From positions 1-39,116 of the forward strand of contig JBIOHJ010000011.1 in NCBI GenBank assembly GCA_044448905.1: DNA of 39,116 nucleotides. The letters are read 5' to 3'. The translations under genes were made by a program, and so were the position numbers. The stretch comes from JBIOHJ01 sp044448905 (GTDB lineage: Bacteria > Bacteroidota > Bacteroidia > AKYH767-A > OLB10). Below the pieces are notes generated by a model. It saw nothing but the letters and a program-made list of their open reading frames with translations, had not been told where the DNA came from and searched no databases. Of this stretch, positions 6,952 to 15,647 are shown one piece after another; position 1 is the stretch's first letter, and every line of letters begins with the position of its first letter.

Positions 6952-7857
6952 ATGGACTTTCTGAAATTAATCCGCTTTCCGAACCTGCTCATGATTGCGC
7001 TTACGCAATACCTAGTGCGATTTACCATCATTACTCCTATCCTGTCAGTATCCGGAATGAATTCTGCCCTTTCGAATTTTGATTTTTTTCTTCTTGTTTT
7101 TTCTACCGTGCTGATTGCGGCAGGGGGATACATTATTAATGACATAAATGATTTTCAGATTGACGCATTGAATAAACCGGAAAATGTAATTGTTGGAAAA
7201 CGAATTGATAAAAACTTGAGTAATAAAATTCATTTGCTGTTGTCAGGTACCGGTGTTGCTTTAGGCTGCTATTTATCCTTTATCCGCGAAATTCCAAATG
7301 TATGGATGATAAATCTGCTTTCAACCGGGTTACTGTGGATGTATTCTTCGCAGTTTAAAAAAATAATTGTGGCTGGAAATTTTATTATTTCATTTCTTGC
7401 CGCTTTGTCAATCATCATCATTTTGTTAGCCGACAAAAACGCATACGCTGCAATGGCAATCCGGAAATTAATTTGCGGTTATACGGTATTCGCATTTGTG
7501 ATTACGATGATAAGAGAAGTAATTAAAGATATGGAAGATGCCGCAGGAGATAAGGCATTTGGAAGAAAAACCATTCCGGTTGTAATGGGAAATATGTTTT
7601 CAAAATACTATTCTGCATTTCTTGTTCTGGTTATTTTGTTTTCAATAGCAATTATTCAATATTACCAACGTCAGTGGGAGGATAAGGTGTCTTTTATTTA
7701 TGTAGTGCTGTTTATTGAGCTGCCGCTTGCAGCTTTGCTGTTTTTTTTATTTCGTTCAAAAGAAAAAAAAGATTTCAGCAGGCTGAGTTTGCTTGCAAAG
7801 GGAATCATGTTTACAGGAATTTTATCTATGCTTGTTTTTTATCTTCGTTACAAATAA
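6952..7857 (+). CDS. UbiA-family prenyltransferase
   Basis: An integral membrane prenyl transferase of about 301 residues with roughly eight or nine hydrophobic helices. The two Asp-rich motifs that bind Mg-prenyl diphosphate are visible: NDINDFQID (about 63-71) and IKDMEDAAGDKAFGRKTIPV (about 205-224). Homologues in Bacteroidota are often labelled geranylgeranylglycerol-phosphate geranylgeranyltransferase; the real acceptor is unproven, and menaquinone or other lipid acceptors are possible. ATG 6952 is preferred to the TTG at 6934, because the upstream codons border a repeat. The maf gene follows seven bases after it. Confidence 0.9.
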   Translation: MDFLKLIRFPNLLMIALTQYLVRFTIITPILSVSGMNSALSNFDFFLLVFSTVLIAAGGYIINDINDFQIDALNKPENVIVGKRIDKNLSNKIHLLLSGTGVALGCYLSFIREIPNVWMINLLSTGLLWMYSSQFKKIIVAGNFIISFLAALSIIIILLADKNAYAAMAIRKLICGYTVFAFVITMIREVIKDMEDAAGDKAFGRKTIPVVMGNMFSKYYSAFLVLVILFSIAIIQYYQRQWEDKVSFIYVVLFIELPLAALLFFLFRSKEKKDFSRLSLLAKGIMFTGILSMLVFYLRYK

Positions 7858-7863
7858 AACCGT

Positions 7864-8460
7864 ATGTCTTTCTTTAACGATGCTTTTGATAAATTTGAAA
7901 TCATACTCGGCTCGAAATCTCCGCGAAGAAGCCAGCTGCTAACCGATTTAGGAATCCGTTTTAAAATTGTTTTAAAAGAATTTGATGAGTCTTTTCCCGT
8001 TCATCTCAAACGTGAGCAGGTGGCTTTGCATCTCGCTTTGAAAAAGGCAGAGGCATTGAGCGATGAACTGAGAAATGCAAATACGCTTATCATTACTGCC
8101 GATACCATTGTTTGTATTGGCGATTTGCTTATTGGCAAACCCATTGATTACGATGATGCAGTTTCCATCTTAAAAAAACTCTCCGGTAAAATGCACGAAG
8201 TGTTTACAGGAGTTTGCATCAGTGCGGTTGATAAGAAAGAATTATTCTTTGTCCGCTCCGAAGTTTATTTCAAAATACTTGGTGACAATGAAATTCATTT
8301 TTACCTTAAGAATTACAAACCGTTCGATAAAGCGGGAGCTTACGGGGTGCAGGATTGGATCGGTTTGACAGGAATTGAAAAAATTAACGGTTCGTTTCAT
8401 AACATCATGGGGCTTCCGGTTAAAGAAGTGTATGAGCATCTTATTAGATTTGCACAATGA
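7864..8460 (+). CDS. maf: Maf-family nucleotide pyrophosphatase
   Basis: A 198-residue Maf/YhdE-type enzyme that hydrolyses non-canonical or excess nucleoside triphosphates (dTTP/UTP type in relatives). Marks are the N-terminal GSKSPRRSQLL (16-26), the ITADTIVCIGDLLIGKP segment (about 78-94) with the metal and base-binding Asp, and DKAGAYGVQDWIG near 157-169. The length is typical. Its stop overlaps the next start (ATGA at 8457-8460), so it is probably co-translated with the DUF2807 lipoprotein. Confidence 0.93.
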   Translation: MSFFNDAFDKFEIILGSKSPRRSQLLTDLGIRFKIVLKEFDESFPVHLKREQVALHLALKKAEALSDELRNANTLIITADTIVCIGDLLIGKPIDYDDAVSILKKLSGKMHEVFTGVCISAVDKKELFFVRSEVYFKILGDNEIHFYLKNYKPFDKAGAYGVQDWIGLTGIEKINGSFHNIMGLPVKEVYEHLIRFAQ

Positions 8461-9335
8461 AAAAAGCAATACTGAAAATATTCAGAGGTTGTATGAATTT
8501 GGATAATATAGATTTTATTTGCTTTCGCTCACCCTTAAATTCCCTTAAGGGAACTGCACACGGCAAAGTCCCCTTTAGGGGATTTAGGGGTAATGTTTGG
8601 AAATATAAACAACCTCTTTTCTTTGCCGCTGCCGGAATGATTTTAACTTCCTGCAACAAAGACCATTTATTTGATTGTTTAAAGAGTTCGGGTAAAACCA
8701 TTACTGCTGAACGCTCGATTCCTGCTTTCAGTAAAATTGAAATGGAAAACAATGTGGATTTGGTATTTCGCAAAGCAGGAAATTATTCTGTCAAAGTTAC
8801 TGCCGGTGCTAACCTTATTGAATGGATTACCACTGTGGTTAACGATAGCACCTTATTTATAAAAAACGAAAATAAATGCAATTGGGCACGCGATTTTAAT
8901 AATGAATTTAAAGTTGAAATTACCACACCTGCTCTCGTATTCATTAATAACAAAGGTTCGGGTGATATTATGTTTGAGGATACTGTTTCGGTTTACGAAT
9001 TCAGGTATGACAATTCGAATGCTTCGGGAAACATTGACCTGAAAGCTAATTGCGACCGTATTGTTGTTAACATTCATAATGGTACTGCCGATTTAACGGT
9101 TAGGGGGAAAGCAGGCATTAATTTCCTGTACTATAACGGCTACGGGTATATGAATTTCAAGGACATTTCTACAAACATCACCTATATTAATAACCAGGGA
9201 ACCGGTGATTGCCGGATTAATGTAAAAGATGATTTGGAGGCGCAGATTAAGCACATTGGGAATATTTATTATTCGGGCAACCCTGTTAATATTAAAAGTG
9301 AAATAACCGGGACAGGGCTGTTGATTCATGAATGA
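8457..9335 (+). CDS. DUF2807 (head GIN domain) lipoprotein with repeat-split leader
   Basis: The 292-residue frame has MKKAILKIFRG, then about 45 unusual residues, then PLFFAAAGMILTSC, a typical lipobox ending at Cys62. The domain after it, ITAERSIPAFSKIEMENNVDLVF onward, is DUF2807: a right-handed beta-solenoid-like fold of cell-surface proteins of unknown function, with short repeats such as NNKGSGDI and NNQGTGDC. The unusual leader insert encodes the CCCTAAAGGGGA hairpin repeat at 8532-8590 and keeps frame. Whether the leader still works with a 45-residue n-region is uncertain. It overlaps maf by four bases. Confidence 0.85.
   Translation: MKKAILKIFRGCMNLDNIDFICFRSPLNSLKGTAHGKVPFRGFRGNVWKYKQPLFFAAAGMILTSCNKDHLFDCLKSSGKTITAERSIPAFSKIEMENNVDLVFRKAGNYSVKVTAGANLIEWITTVVNDSTLFIKNENKCNWARDFNNEFKVEITTPALVFINNKGSGDIMFEDTVSVYEFRYDNSNASGNIDLKANCDRIVVNIHNGTADLTVRGKAGINFLYYNGYGYMNFKDISTNITYINNQGTGDCRINVKDDLEAQIKHIGNIYYSGNPVNIKSEITGTGLLIHE
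8532..8590. repeat. CCCTAAAGGGGA hairpin repeat inserted in a signal peptide
   Basis: The arms CCCTTAAATTCCCTTAAGGG..ACT (8532-8555) and its inverse (8567-8590) pair with a few mismatches around an 11-base loop. The element lies inside the leader-coding part of the DUF2807 gene and is a multiple-of-three addition. It looks like a short interspersed hairpin element. Confidence 0.7.
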
Positions 9336-9387
9336 GTTTCTACTTTTTTATTCACGCTTCCGGTCAGTCAAACTAAAAATGTAGTAT

Positions 9388-9395
9388 TACTTTTG
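9388..9395 (+). promoter_or_regulatory. Candidate -7 box before the ABC-F gene
   Basis: TACTTTTG matches TAnnTTTG exactly. No TTTG was found 19-21 bases upstream. It ends only eight bases before the ATG at 9404, so a promoter here would give a very short leader. Weak support. Confidence 0.3.
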
Positions 9396-9403
9396 CACTC
9401 CCT

Positions 9404-11317
9404 ATGTTAGTGCTTAATAATATTACGTTTGAATTTGGTGCGAGAGCCTTGTACCGCGATACTTCATGGCACATTAAGCCGAATGAAAAAATTGGTTTGA
9501 TTGGCGCAAACGGAACCGGAAAATCTACTTTACTCCGGGTTATTGCCGGTGAATACAAGGTTACCTCGGGCGAAATTACAGGAAGAAAAAGCCTTACCAT
9601 TGGCTTTTTAAACCAGGATTTGCTTTCATACGAAAGTGAAAACAGCATTTTGCATGTTGCAATGGAAGCTTTTGACAAGGAAAATAAAATTCATGATGAG
9701 ATTGAAGAGGTGTTGGAAAAGCTGCATCACGACCATTCGGAAAATTTAATTAACCGTTTGCACGATTTGCAAACCGAGTATGAAGCACTTGATGGATACA
9801 ATATTCAATACAAGGCGGAGTCAATTTTAGAAGGGCTTGGTTTTTCGACCGCTGATTTAAGAAGGCCATTAAAGGAATTTTCAGGAGGTTGGCGCATGCG
9901 CGTAATGCTGGCGAAAATCTTATTAAAAAAACCCGGCCTGCTTTTGCTTGACGAACCTACAAACCACCTTGATTTACCATCCATACAATGGATTGAGGAA
10001 TATCTTTCGGAGTATGAAGGAACCATTGTGATTGTTTCGCACGACCGGTATTTTTTAGACCGCGTGGTAACAAAAATTGTGGAAATAGCCAACGAAAAGC
10101 TGACTTCTTATTCAGGAAATTATGCTTTTTACCTGCAGGAAAAATCCATGCGTGAAGAGCTGCAGCGGTCGCAATTCAAAAACCAGGAAAAATACGTGAA
10201 GGAACAGGAAAAATTGATTGATCGTTTCCGGTATAAGGCATCCAAAGCAAAACTTGCGCAGTCGCGTATTAAGATGCTCGAAAAGCTTGAACGGATTGAT
10301 GATGTGGAAAACACCAATGCCGAAATACGTATCAACTTTAATTTTTCACAGCAGCCCGGCCGGGCGATTATTGACATGGATGTTAAATCAAAAAAATACG
10401 GCACGCAGGTAATTTTTGAAAACACCAAAGTAAGTATTGAGCGGGGGGATAAAATTGCATTGATAGGGGCAAACGGAAAAGGAAAATCTACCCTGCTTCG
10501 CATGATTGACGGCAGCGAAAAATTTGATGGCGAAAGTAAATTGGGATACAACGTGATAAAATCTTTTTATGCGCAGCACCAGTTGGAAAGTCTGCATCTC
10601 GGAAATGATTTGCTTCGCGAATTGCAAATTTATGCTCCCGAACAAACCGATGCCACATTGCGTGCATTGCTGGGAGCGTTTTTATTCAGCGGTGATGACG
10701 TGTTTAAAAAGATAAAAGTATTGTCAGGTGGCGAAAAATCGAGAGTTGCACTTGCAAAAACAATTTTAACAAAAGCCAATTTCCTTTTGCTTGACGAACC
10801 TACAAACCATCTCGACATACAATCGGTTAATATCCTGATACAGGTGTTGCGCAAGTATGAAGGCAGCTATGTTATTGTTTCGCACGACAGGTTTTTTCTT
10901 GCCGAGGTGGCAAATAAAATATGGTATATCGAAAACAAGCAATTGAAGGAATACCCGGGTACCTATGAGGAGTATGAATTGTGGGTTGAGAAGAATAAGA
11001 AAGCGTCTATACCCGTAGTAACGGAAAAAAAGAAAATACCCGAAACAAAGCCCGTTGAAAAAAAACAGCCTGGCAAGAACGGAAAAGAAAAACAAAAACT
11101 TACTGTTTTAGTAAACAGGCTTGAGAAAGAAATTAACATGCTGAAAAGTGAAAAGGATCAGAAAGTTCAATTATTTTCAGATGAGGCGGTGCTGCATAAT
11201 GCAGACCAGTCAAAAAAATTAAATAACGAATTTAAATTACTTGAAGAAGAAATTTTGAAAAAGCAATCGGAATGGGAAGCCGCTTATTTACAGTTAATGG
11301 CATTTGAGGCAAATTAG
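9404..11317 (+). CDS. ABC-F family ATPase
   Basis: A 637-residue soluble protein with two fused ABC domains and no membrane segments, the layout of ABC-F translation factors that act on the ribosome. Domain 1 has Walker A GANGTGKST (34-42), signature FSGGWRMRVMLA and Walker B LLLLDEPTNHLD. The linker is charged (EEKSMREELQRSQFKNQEKY onward), and domain 2 has GANGKGKST (about 355-363), LSGGEKSRVALA and LLLDEPTNHLD. The C-terminal 80 or so residues are a Lys/Glu-rich coiled coil, as in Uup/YheS-like members. The likely role is rescue or regulation of stalled translation, and resistance is possible but not indicated. Confidence 0.95.
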   Translation: MLVLNNITFEFGARALYRDTSWHIKPNEKIGLIGANGTGKSTLLRVIAGEYKVTSGEITGRKSLTIGFLNQDLLSYESENSILHVAMEAFDKENKIHDEIEEVLEKLHHDHSENLINRLHDLQTEYEALDGYNIQYKAESILEGLGFSTADLRRPLKEFSGGWRMRVMLAKILLKKPGLLLLDEPTNHLDLPSIQWIEEYLSEYEGTIVIVSHDRYFLDRVVTKIVEIANEKLTSYSGNYAFYLQEKSMREELQRSQFKNQEKYVKEQEKLIDRFRYKASKAKLAQSRIKMLEKLERIDDVENTNAEIRINFNFSQQPGRAIIDMDVKSKKYGTQVIFENTKVSIERGDKIALIGANGKGKSTLLRMIDGSEKFDGESKLGYNVIKSFYAQHQLESLHLGNDLLRELQIYAPEQTDATLRALLGAFLFSGDDVFKKIKVLSGGEKSRVALAKTILTKANFLLLDEPTNHLDIQSVNILIQVLRKYEGSYVIVSHDRFFLAEVANKIWYIENKQLKEYPGTYEEYELWVEKNKKASIPVVTEKKKIPETKPVEKKQPGKNGKEKQKLTVLVNRLEKEINMLKSEKDQKVQLFSDEAVLHNADQSKKLNNEFKLLEEEILKKQSEWEAAYLQLMAFEAN

Positions 11318-11345
11318 TATTCATATTAAATCAGGTATCCGGTAA

Positions 11346-12662
11346 ATGAGGGAATCAAAAATCAGGATATTATTGTTAGCTGCGTTATGCTTTTGTTCCG
11401 GTTTTCTGACAGCTCAGACTGAAAGTGATACTTCGGATTATTATCATCAAAATTATTTCAGATATGAAAATTATATCTATAACAACAACATAAAAACCGT
11501 TGTCCTTGAAAGATCAGATGCACCGTTAACAGACCCGGTTATCGAAAAAAACACAACCGATCGGCTTATCCTGACATTTGACGACCTCGGAAGCGATTTA
11601 AAAAACTATTCGTATACTTTTATACATTGTAATTCCGATTGGACACCCTCCAACATTATTACTTCACAGTATCTGCCCGGTTTTTTTGATGACCGGATTC
11701 TAGATTATGACTATTCTTTCAACACCAAACAGACCTATACGCATTATTCGCTTGTATTTCCAAACCAGAATCTTAATCCTGTTTTATCCGGCAACTACAT
11801 TCTTAAAGTCTTCGAAACGGATTATCCCGACAGTGTAATCATCACCCGCAGGTGGATGATATTTGAAGATAAAGTTCAAATTGATGCAAGAGTAAAACGT
11901 GCAACCATAATTGCCGACCGTTATACAAAACAGGAAATTGATTTTTCAATATTCCATCCATTGTTGGAAATTCAGAATCCTTTTAATGATATTAAAGTTG
12001 TATTAACACAAAACGGAAGGTGGGATAATGCCATTACTAACTTAAAACCGTTGTATTTAAAAGACAAATTGCTTGATTATAACTATGACGAGGAAAATGT
12101 TTTTAATGGAGGCAATGAGTTCCGCACTTTTGATATTCGACCGCTTAAGTTTCAAACGCAATATATTAAGGGAATCATTGAGGATTCAACCGGTTATCAT
12201 GTATATGTTGCTGATGAATTGAGCCGCGCTTTTCTGGTATATGCAATATGGGATGATATTAACGGAAAATTTCTGAATGTTATTTATGAAGATAGGGAAA
12301 GTGATACCGAAGCTGATTATGCAACTGTTCACTTTAAACTGAAGATGCCCGACCCTGTTTACAAAGGCACACCATATATTTTTGGGGGATTAACAGATTG
12401 GCGCATTCTTAAAGAAGCAAAACTCAAATACAATTATGATAACCTGTCATACGAAACAAGTTTGTATTTAAAACAGGGTTATTATAATTATGAATATGTT
12501 GTTTTGAATGACGGCACTTCAGATATTGATGAAACCCTCATTGAAGGCAACCATTTTGAAACCGAAAACGATTATGCTATTTTTGTTTATCATCGTCCTA
12601 TTGGTGGACGGTATGACCAGTTGGTTGGATGGAAGAAACTTAACTCAAAGAAAATTTATTGA
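11346..12662 (+). CDS. T9SS plug protein (DUF5103 family)
   Basis: A 438-residue exported protein with a signal peptide ending FCSGFLTAQ. The body matches DUF5103: YENYIYNNNIKTVVLERSD, LILTFDDLGSDLKNYSYTF and HCNSDWTPSNI, then KVFETDYPDSVIITRRWMIF. Members of this family include the plug that closes the SprA translocon of the type IX secretion system when no cargo engages it. This agrees with the abundant T9SS cargo in the window. It follows the ABC-F gene after 28 bases and may be read from the same transcript. Confidence 0.88.
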   Translation: MRESKIRILLLAALCFCSGFLTAQTESDTSDYYHQNYFRYENYIYNNNIKTVVLERSDAPLTDPVIEKNTTDRLILTFDDLGSDLKNYSYTFIHCNSDWTPSNIITSQYLPGFFDDRILDYDYSFNTKQTYTHYSLVFPNQNLNPVLSGNYILKVFETDYPDSVIITRRWMIFEDKVQIDARVKRATIIADRYTKQEIDFSIFHPLLEIQNPFNDIKVVLTQNGRWDNAITNLKPLYLKDKLLDYNYDEENVFNGGNEFRTFDIRPLKFQTQYIKGIIEDSTGYHVYVADELSRAFLVYAIWDDINGKFLNVIYEDRESDTEADYATVHFKLKMPDPVYKGTPYIFGGLTDWRILKEAKLKYNYDNLSYETSLYLKQGYYNYEYVVLNDGTSDIDETLIEGNHFETENDYAIFVYHRPIGGRYDQLVGWKKLNSKKIY

Positions 12663-12780
12663 GAGCTAAAACGATTACTGAGGAGTGGTTTTGACCTTAT
12701 CTTGTCATTTCCTTCGCCATGATTCAGTGACTCTTCACCATATTGTAGTCTTTGACTTCCGGTATCCGTCATCCTTTTAT

Positions 12781-12822
12781 ACTATTTTCACCAAATAGAT
12801 ATCTATTTTCGTCAAAAATAGT
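12781..12822. promoter_or_regulatory. 42-base dyad, possible operator for apaG
   Basis: A perfect 16-base palindrome AAATAGATATCTATTT (12793-12808) is nested inside outer arms ACTATTTT (12781-12788) and AAAATAGT (12815-12822). The right outer arm touches the -33 box of the apaG promoter. Position and symmetry suggest a dimeric regulator site; no regulator is identified. Confidence 0.4.
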
Positions 12823-12852
12823 TTGGAATTTTAAAATCTATACTTATTTTTG
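12822..12852 (+). promoter_or_regulatory. Bacteroidota-type promoter of apaG
   Basis: TTTG (12822-12825), exactly 19 bases, then TATTTTTG (12845-12852) is a full match to TTTG-N19-TAnnTTTG. The apaG start codon is at 12878, giving a leader of about 20 bases. Confidence 0.7.
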
Positions 12853-12877
12853 AAGTCACAATCTAAAGCATGTTTTT

Positions 12878-13264
12878 ATGGTAACCGAAGTAACCGCAGG
12901 AATTAAAGTAAGTGTCGAAACTTTTTATCAGCCTACACACTCCAACCCGGGTCAGTCGCATTATGTTTTCGCGTATCGCATCACGATTATAAACGAAAGC
13001 GATGACATTATCCGCTTAAAAAGACGCCAGTGGTATATTGTTGATTCTGATAACACAAGACGCGAAGTAGAAGGAGAAGGTGTAGTTGGTGAGCAACCTT
13101 TTATAGGACAGGGCGAAACCTACCGTTATGTTTCAGGCTGTAACCTTAATACCGAAATCGGAAAAATGTTTGGAACTTACCTTATGGAACGCCAGCAGGA
13201 TAAAAAAATGTTTTATGTAAAAATTCCTGAATTTAAAATGATAGTGCCCAGCAAACTGAATTAA
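12878..13264 (+). CDS. apaG: ApaG-domain protein
   Basis: A 128-residue protein covering one ApaG (DUF525) fibronectin-III-like domain: VTAGIKVSVETFYQPTHSNP, YRITIINESDDIIRLKRRQW, the Gly-rich GEGVVGEQP loop (about 68-76) and a YRYVSGCNLNTEIGKMFGTY segment. ApaG was linked to Co/Mg efflux phenotypes in Salmonella, but its biochemical role is not settled. The gene is monocistronic by spacing, with its own strong promoter and a dyad just upstream. It faces the DUF6056 gene tail to tail with 18 bases between them. Confidence 0.93.
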   Translation: MVTEVTAGIKVSVETFYQPTHSNPGQSHYVFAYRITIINESDDIIRLKRRQWYIVDSDNTRREVEGEGVVGEQPFIGQGETYRYVSGCNLNTEIGKMFGTYLMERQQDKKMFYVKIPEFKMIVPSKLN

Positions 13265-13282
13265 ACTCATCTGACAATAACC

Positions 13283-14737
13283 CTAAAAAGCGACCTTCTC
13301 CAAAATAACGGAGGAGGTTTTTTGTTGTTGAATAGTTTTTTTCTTTACTGCAAAATTCAACTTCAGCCCTTGCCTGAAAAAATAATTCGTAAAGTAAGAA
13401 GTGTCTTCTGAAATTTCTGCGGAATAAAGCATTCCCTGGTTTGGGAGCGGTGTCAATTCTACAATTCTTTTATCTGTTTTATTTATTTCGGCAGAGGTCA
13501 CATATTCAATTCTTTCATCATAAGCTTTTGCATACAGGTTTGTAGTGCGAATCTGTTTTACCAAATGAAGGAAAACGATGGCAAGTGATAACAATGTGAC
13601 TACAACATTTAAAGAATGAAAAATATTTTCCGATATATTTATTTTTTTCCCCGCATAGAAAAACAAAGCAGCCATCGCAAATGCAATCAGGAATGAAATT
13701 TGCGACAAAGCCCTGTCGGGACCAAGTTCGCTCATTACAAAAGATGTAGGAATTAAAAAAATAAAAATAAGAACAAGCAGCACAAGGAAATAGTTTTTAA
13801 GTTTCGGCAAAACCTCCATTATGCTTTTCTTAGCCGGTGAATCAGAAGAGTTTTTTCCGGCAACAAACCACGGAACGCTGAAAAGAATTAAGTATGGCAT
13901 TATCGGGGGAGTTTTAATAAACAAAATTTTGATAAATGATTTAATCTGAATCCAGATGGTTTCAATAAGCGAAACTTTTGGCAAGGCACTGTACCTTGCT
14001 TCATTGCCCGGACCTAATATGGTAATCGTAAATGAAGCTATAAGGAAAAAAAGAGCAACAATAATTTTGGCATCAGCAGTTTTATTTACTGAAGATACGA
14101 TCCATTTCGAATTTTTAAGCTTTGTTTTAGAATAAACCAAATAAGCACCCAGCAAAAAAATATTTACTAATGCAAACGATTCGCTTGCTCCGCCAATAAA
14201 AACAGAGGCAATGATAATAGCGTGAACATGAATCCATTTAAATTTCTCCGCCAGTAAAATGTTCAGCAAAATCAAGCTCATAATAATGCTCCACAGATAG
14301 GTACACACCTGTACGAGCCAAAACCATGTTTCGGCAATCGAATAGCTTGAAAAAAACAAACTGCAGGCAAGCAGTATTGAATAAATAAAATTTTGTGATG
14401 CGGGTAAATGAATTTTGTATTTTGTGTAAAGAATTTTCCTGATGATTGAATTCAGAACCAAAATTAAAACCAGTAGCGTTATCGCATTAAATATAAAATG
14501 ATAAAGTTTGAAAGCATGCAGGCTCACAATCCATCCTGTAAATAAATAAGCTGTCCAGCGCGCACTGTAGCCAAAGTACAAATCGCGCATGCAACCCCAA
14601 ATCCCTTGTTCAACATAACATCCCAAATAATAAAAATCATCAGCAGCAAGGCGGTTATTATAACTGAGAACAAAAAATAAAAGAAGGAATAACAGGCAAA
14701 TTACAGAAAGAAGAATTTGATATAAACGGTTGCTCAT
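13283..14737 (-). CDS. DUF6056-type polytopic membrane protein
   Basis: 484 residues with about eleven hydrophobic helices. The early NRLAADDFYYLGCYVEQGIW segment and GYSARWTAYLFTGW, in the first extracytoplasmic loop, match the DUF6056 family. The acidic ADD after the first helix recalls the catalytic loop of GT-C glycosyltransferases, so a polyprenyl-sugar-using transferase is possible but unproven. The C-terminal 80 residues form a soluble domain. It is divergent from nothing close by: 58 bases separate it from the methyltransferase gene upstream on the same strand. Confidence 0.75.
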   Translation of the reverse strand: MSNRLYQILLSVICLLFLLLFFVLSYNNRLAADDFYYLGCYVEQGIWGCMRDLYFGYSARWTAYLFTGWIVSLHAFKLYHFIFNAITLLVLILVLNSIIRKILYTKYKIHLPASQNFIYSILLACSLFFSSYSIAETWFWLVQVCTYLWSIIMSLILLNILLAEKFKWIHVHAIIIASVFIGGASESFALVNIFLLGAYLVYSKTKLKNSKWIVSSVNKTADAKIIVALFFLIASFTITILGPGNEARYSALPKVSLIETIWIQIKSFIKILFIKTPPIMPYLILFSVPWFVAGKNSSDSPAKKSIMEVLPKLKNYFLVLLVLIFIFLIPTSFVMSELGPDRALSQISFLIAFAMAALFFYAGKKINISENIFHSLNVVVTLLSLAIVFLHLVKQIRTTNLYAKAYDERIEYVTSAEINKTDKRIVELTPLPNQGMLYSAEISEDTSYFTNYFFRQGLKLNFAVKKKTIQQQKTSSVILEKVAF

Positions 14738-14795
14738 TGATTTTTGTTTCTAATGTCCGGTGTCCAGCGACAATTTACTATTGACAAGTGGCCGT

Positions 14796-15545
14796 TTAAT
14801 ATTTCAAAAGTTCATATAACAATATAGCGGATGATACAGCTACATTTAATGATTCGGCTTTACTGTCTTTTCCGGAAGGAATCGAAATTTTTTCATCAGC
14901 ATACTGCAGCAATTCTTTTTTAATTCCTTTCGATTCATTTCCCAGCAACAAAATACTCTTATCGGTTAATTTTTTATTTCGAATATTTTCACCATCCGTT
15001 ACAGCAGCATAAACCGGCATTTGATTTTTTATTTCGATGAGAATCTTTTCAAGGTCATAGTAATAAACCTTCATTCTGAAAAGCGAACCCATCGATGCCT
15101 GCACCACTTTCGGATTAAACACATCAACGGTTTCGACCGAGCAAATAATGTTTTTAATGCCAAACCAATCGGCCGTGCGCAGGATGGTTCCCATGTTGCC
15201 GGGGTCTTGAACACCATCAAGCATTAATGTTAAGTTGTTTTTGCTTGTTTCCAATTCAAATTTATTTTCAGGAATTTCAGCAACAGCTAAAACTTTATTG
15301 GGAGTTTCGAGCAGGCTTATTTTTTTTAACTCACTTTCACTTATCGGGTAGAGATTTATTGAGCGGTTTAGAAACAAGCTTTCGTTTGTACTGCCCTCCA
15401 CATAATAAAGAGCATGAATATTAAATGGAGAACGGGTTAACTCCGAAACAATTTTTTCGCCTTCAGCTATAAACAACCCCTCGCGCTCCCTGAACTTTTT
15501 AACAGCAAGAGATTTGATAAATTTCATTTGTTGTTTAGAAATCAT
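14796..15545 (-). CDS. SpoU/TrmH-family RNA 2'-O-methyltransferase
   Basis: 249 residues. An N-terminal substrate-binding domain (KFIKSLAVKKFREREGLFIA, about 8-27) precedes the SPOUT knot. Motif 1 is LDGVQDPGNMGTILRTADWF (109-128), motif 2 is LLLGNESKGI, and motif 3 is PSGKDSKAESLNVAVSSAIL with the conserved Glu-Ser-Leu-Asn-Val. The enzyme transfers a methyl group from S-adenosylmethionine to a ribose in rRNA or tRNA; which position is not readable. Divergent from the TamL gene across 102 bases, where a near-consensus TAGGTTTA -7 box lies on its strand at 15593-15600. Confidence 0.93.
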   Translation of the reverse strand: MISKQQMKFIKSLAVKKFREREGLFIAEGEKIVSELTRSPFNIHALYYVEGSTNESLFLNRSINLYPISESELKKISLLETPNKVLAVAEIPENKFELETSKNNLTLMLDGVQDPGNMGTILRTADWFGIKNIICSVETVDVFNPKVVQASMGSLFRMKVYYYDLEKILIEIKNQMPVYAAVTDGENIRNKKLTDKSILLLGNESKGIKKELLQYADEKISIPSGKDSKAESLNVAVSSAILLYELLKY

Positions 15546-15647
15546 ATTGTGAAAGGCATTAAAATTGTCGTTTGAAATTGAGAAACCAAAATTAAACCTA
15601 AATAGTACTTTTACAAACCCTCAGCCAGGAGCTTTTAAAAACACGAA

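Noticed and set aside
8444..8773. Minus-strand 109-codon frame across the hairpin repeat
   Set aside because: It is antisense to the DUF2807 gene and is the palindrome's mirror translation.
13283..14737. Assigned glycosyltransferase function for the DUF6056 protein
   Set aside because: Only an ADD near the first loop is visible, which is not enough to name a reaction.
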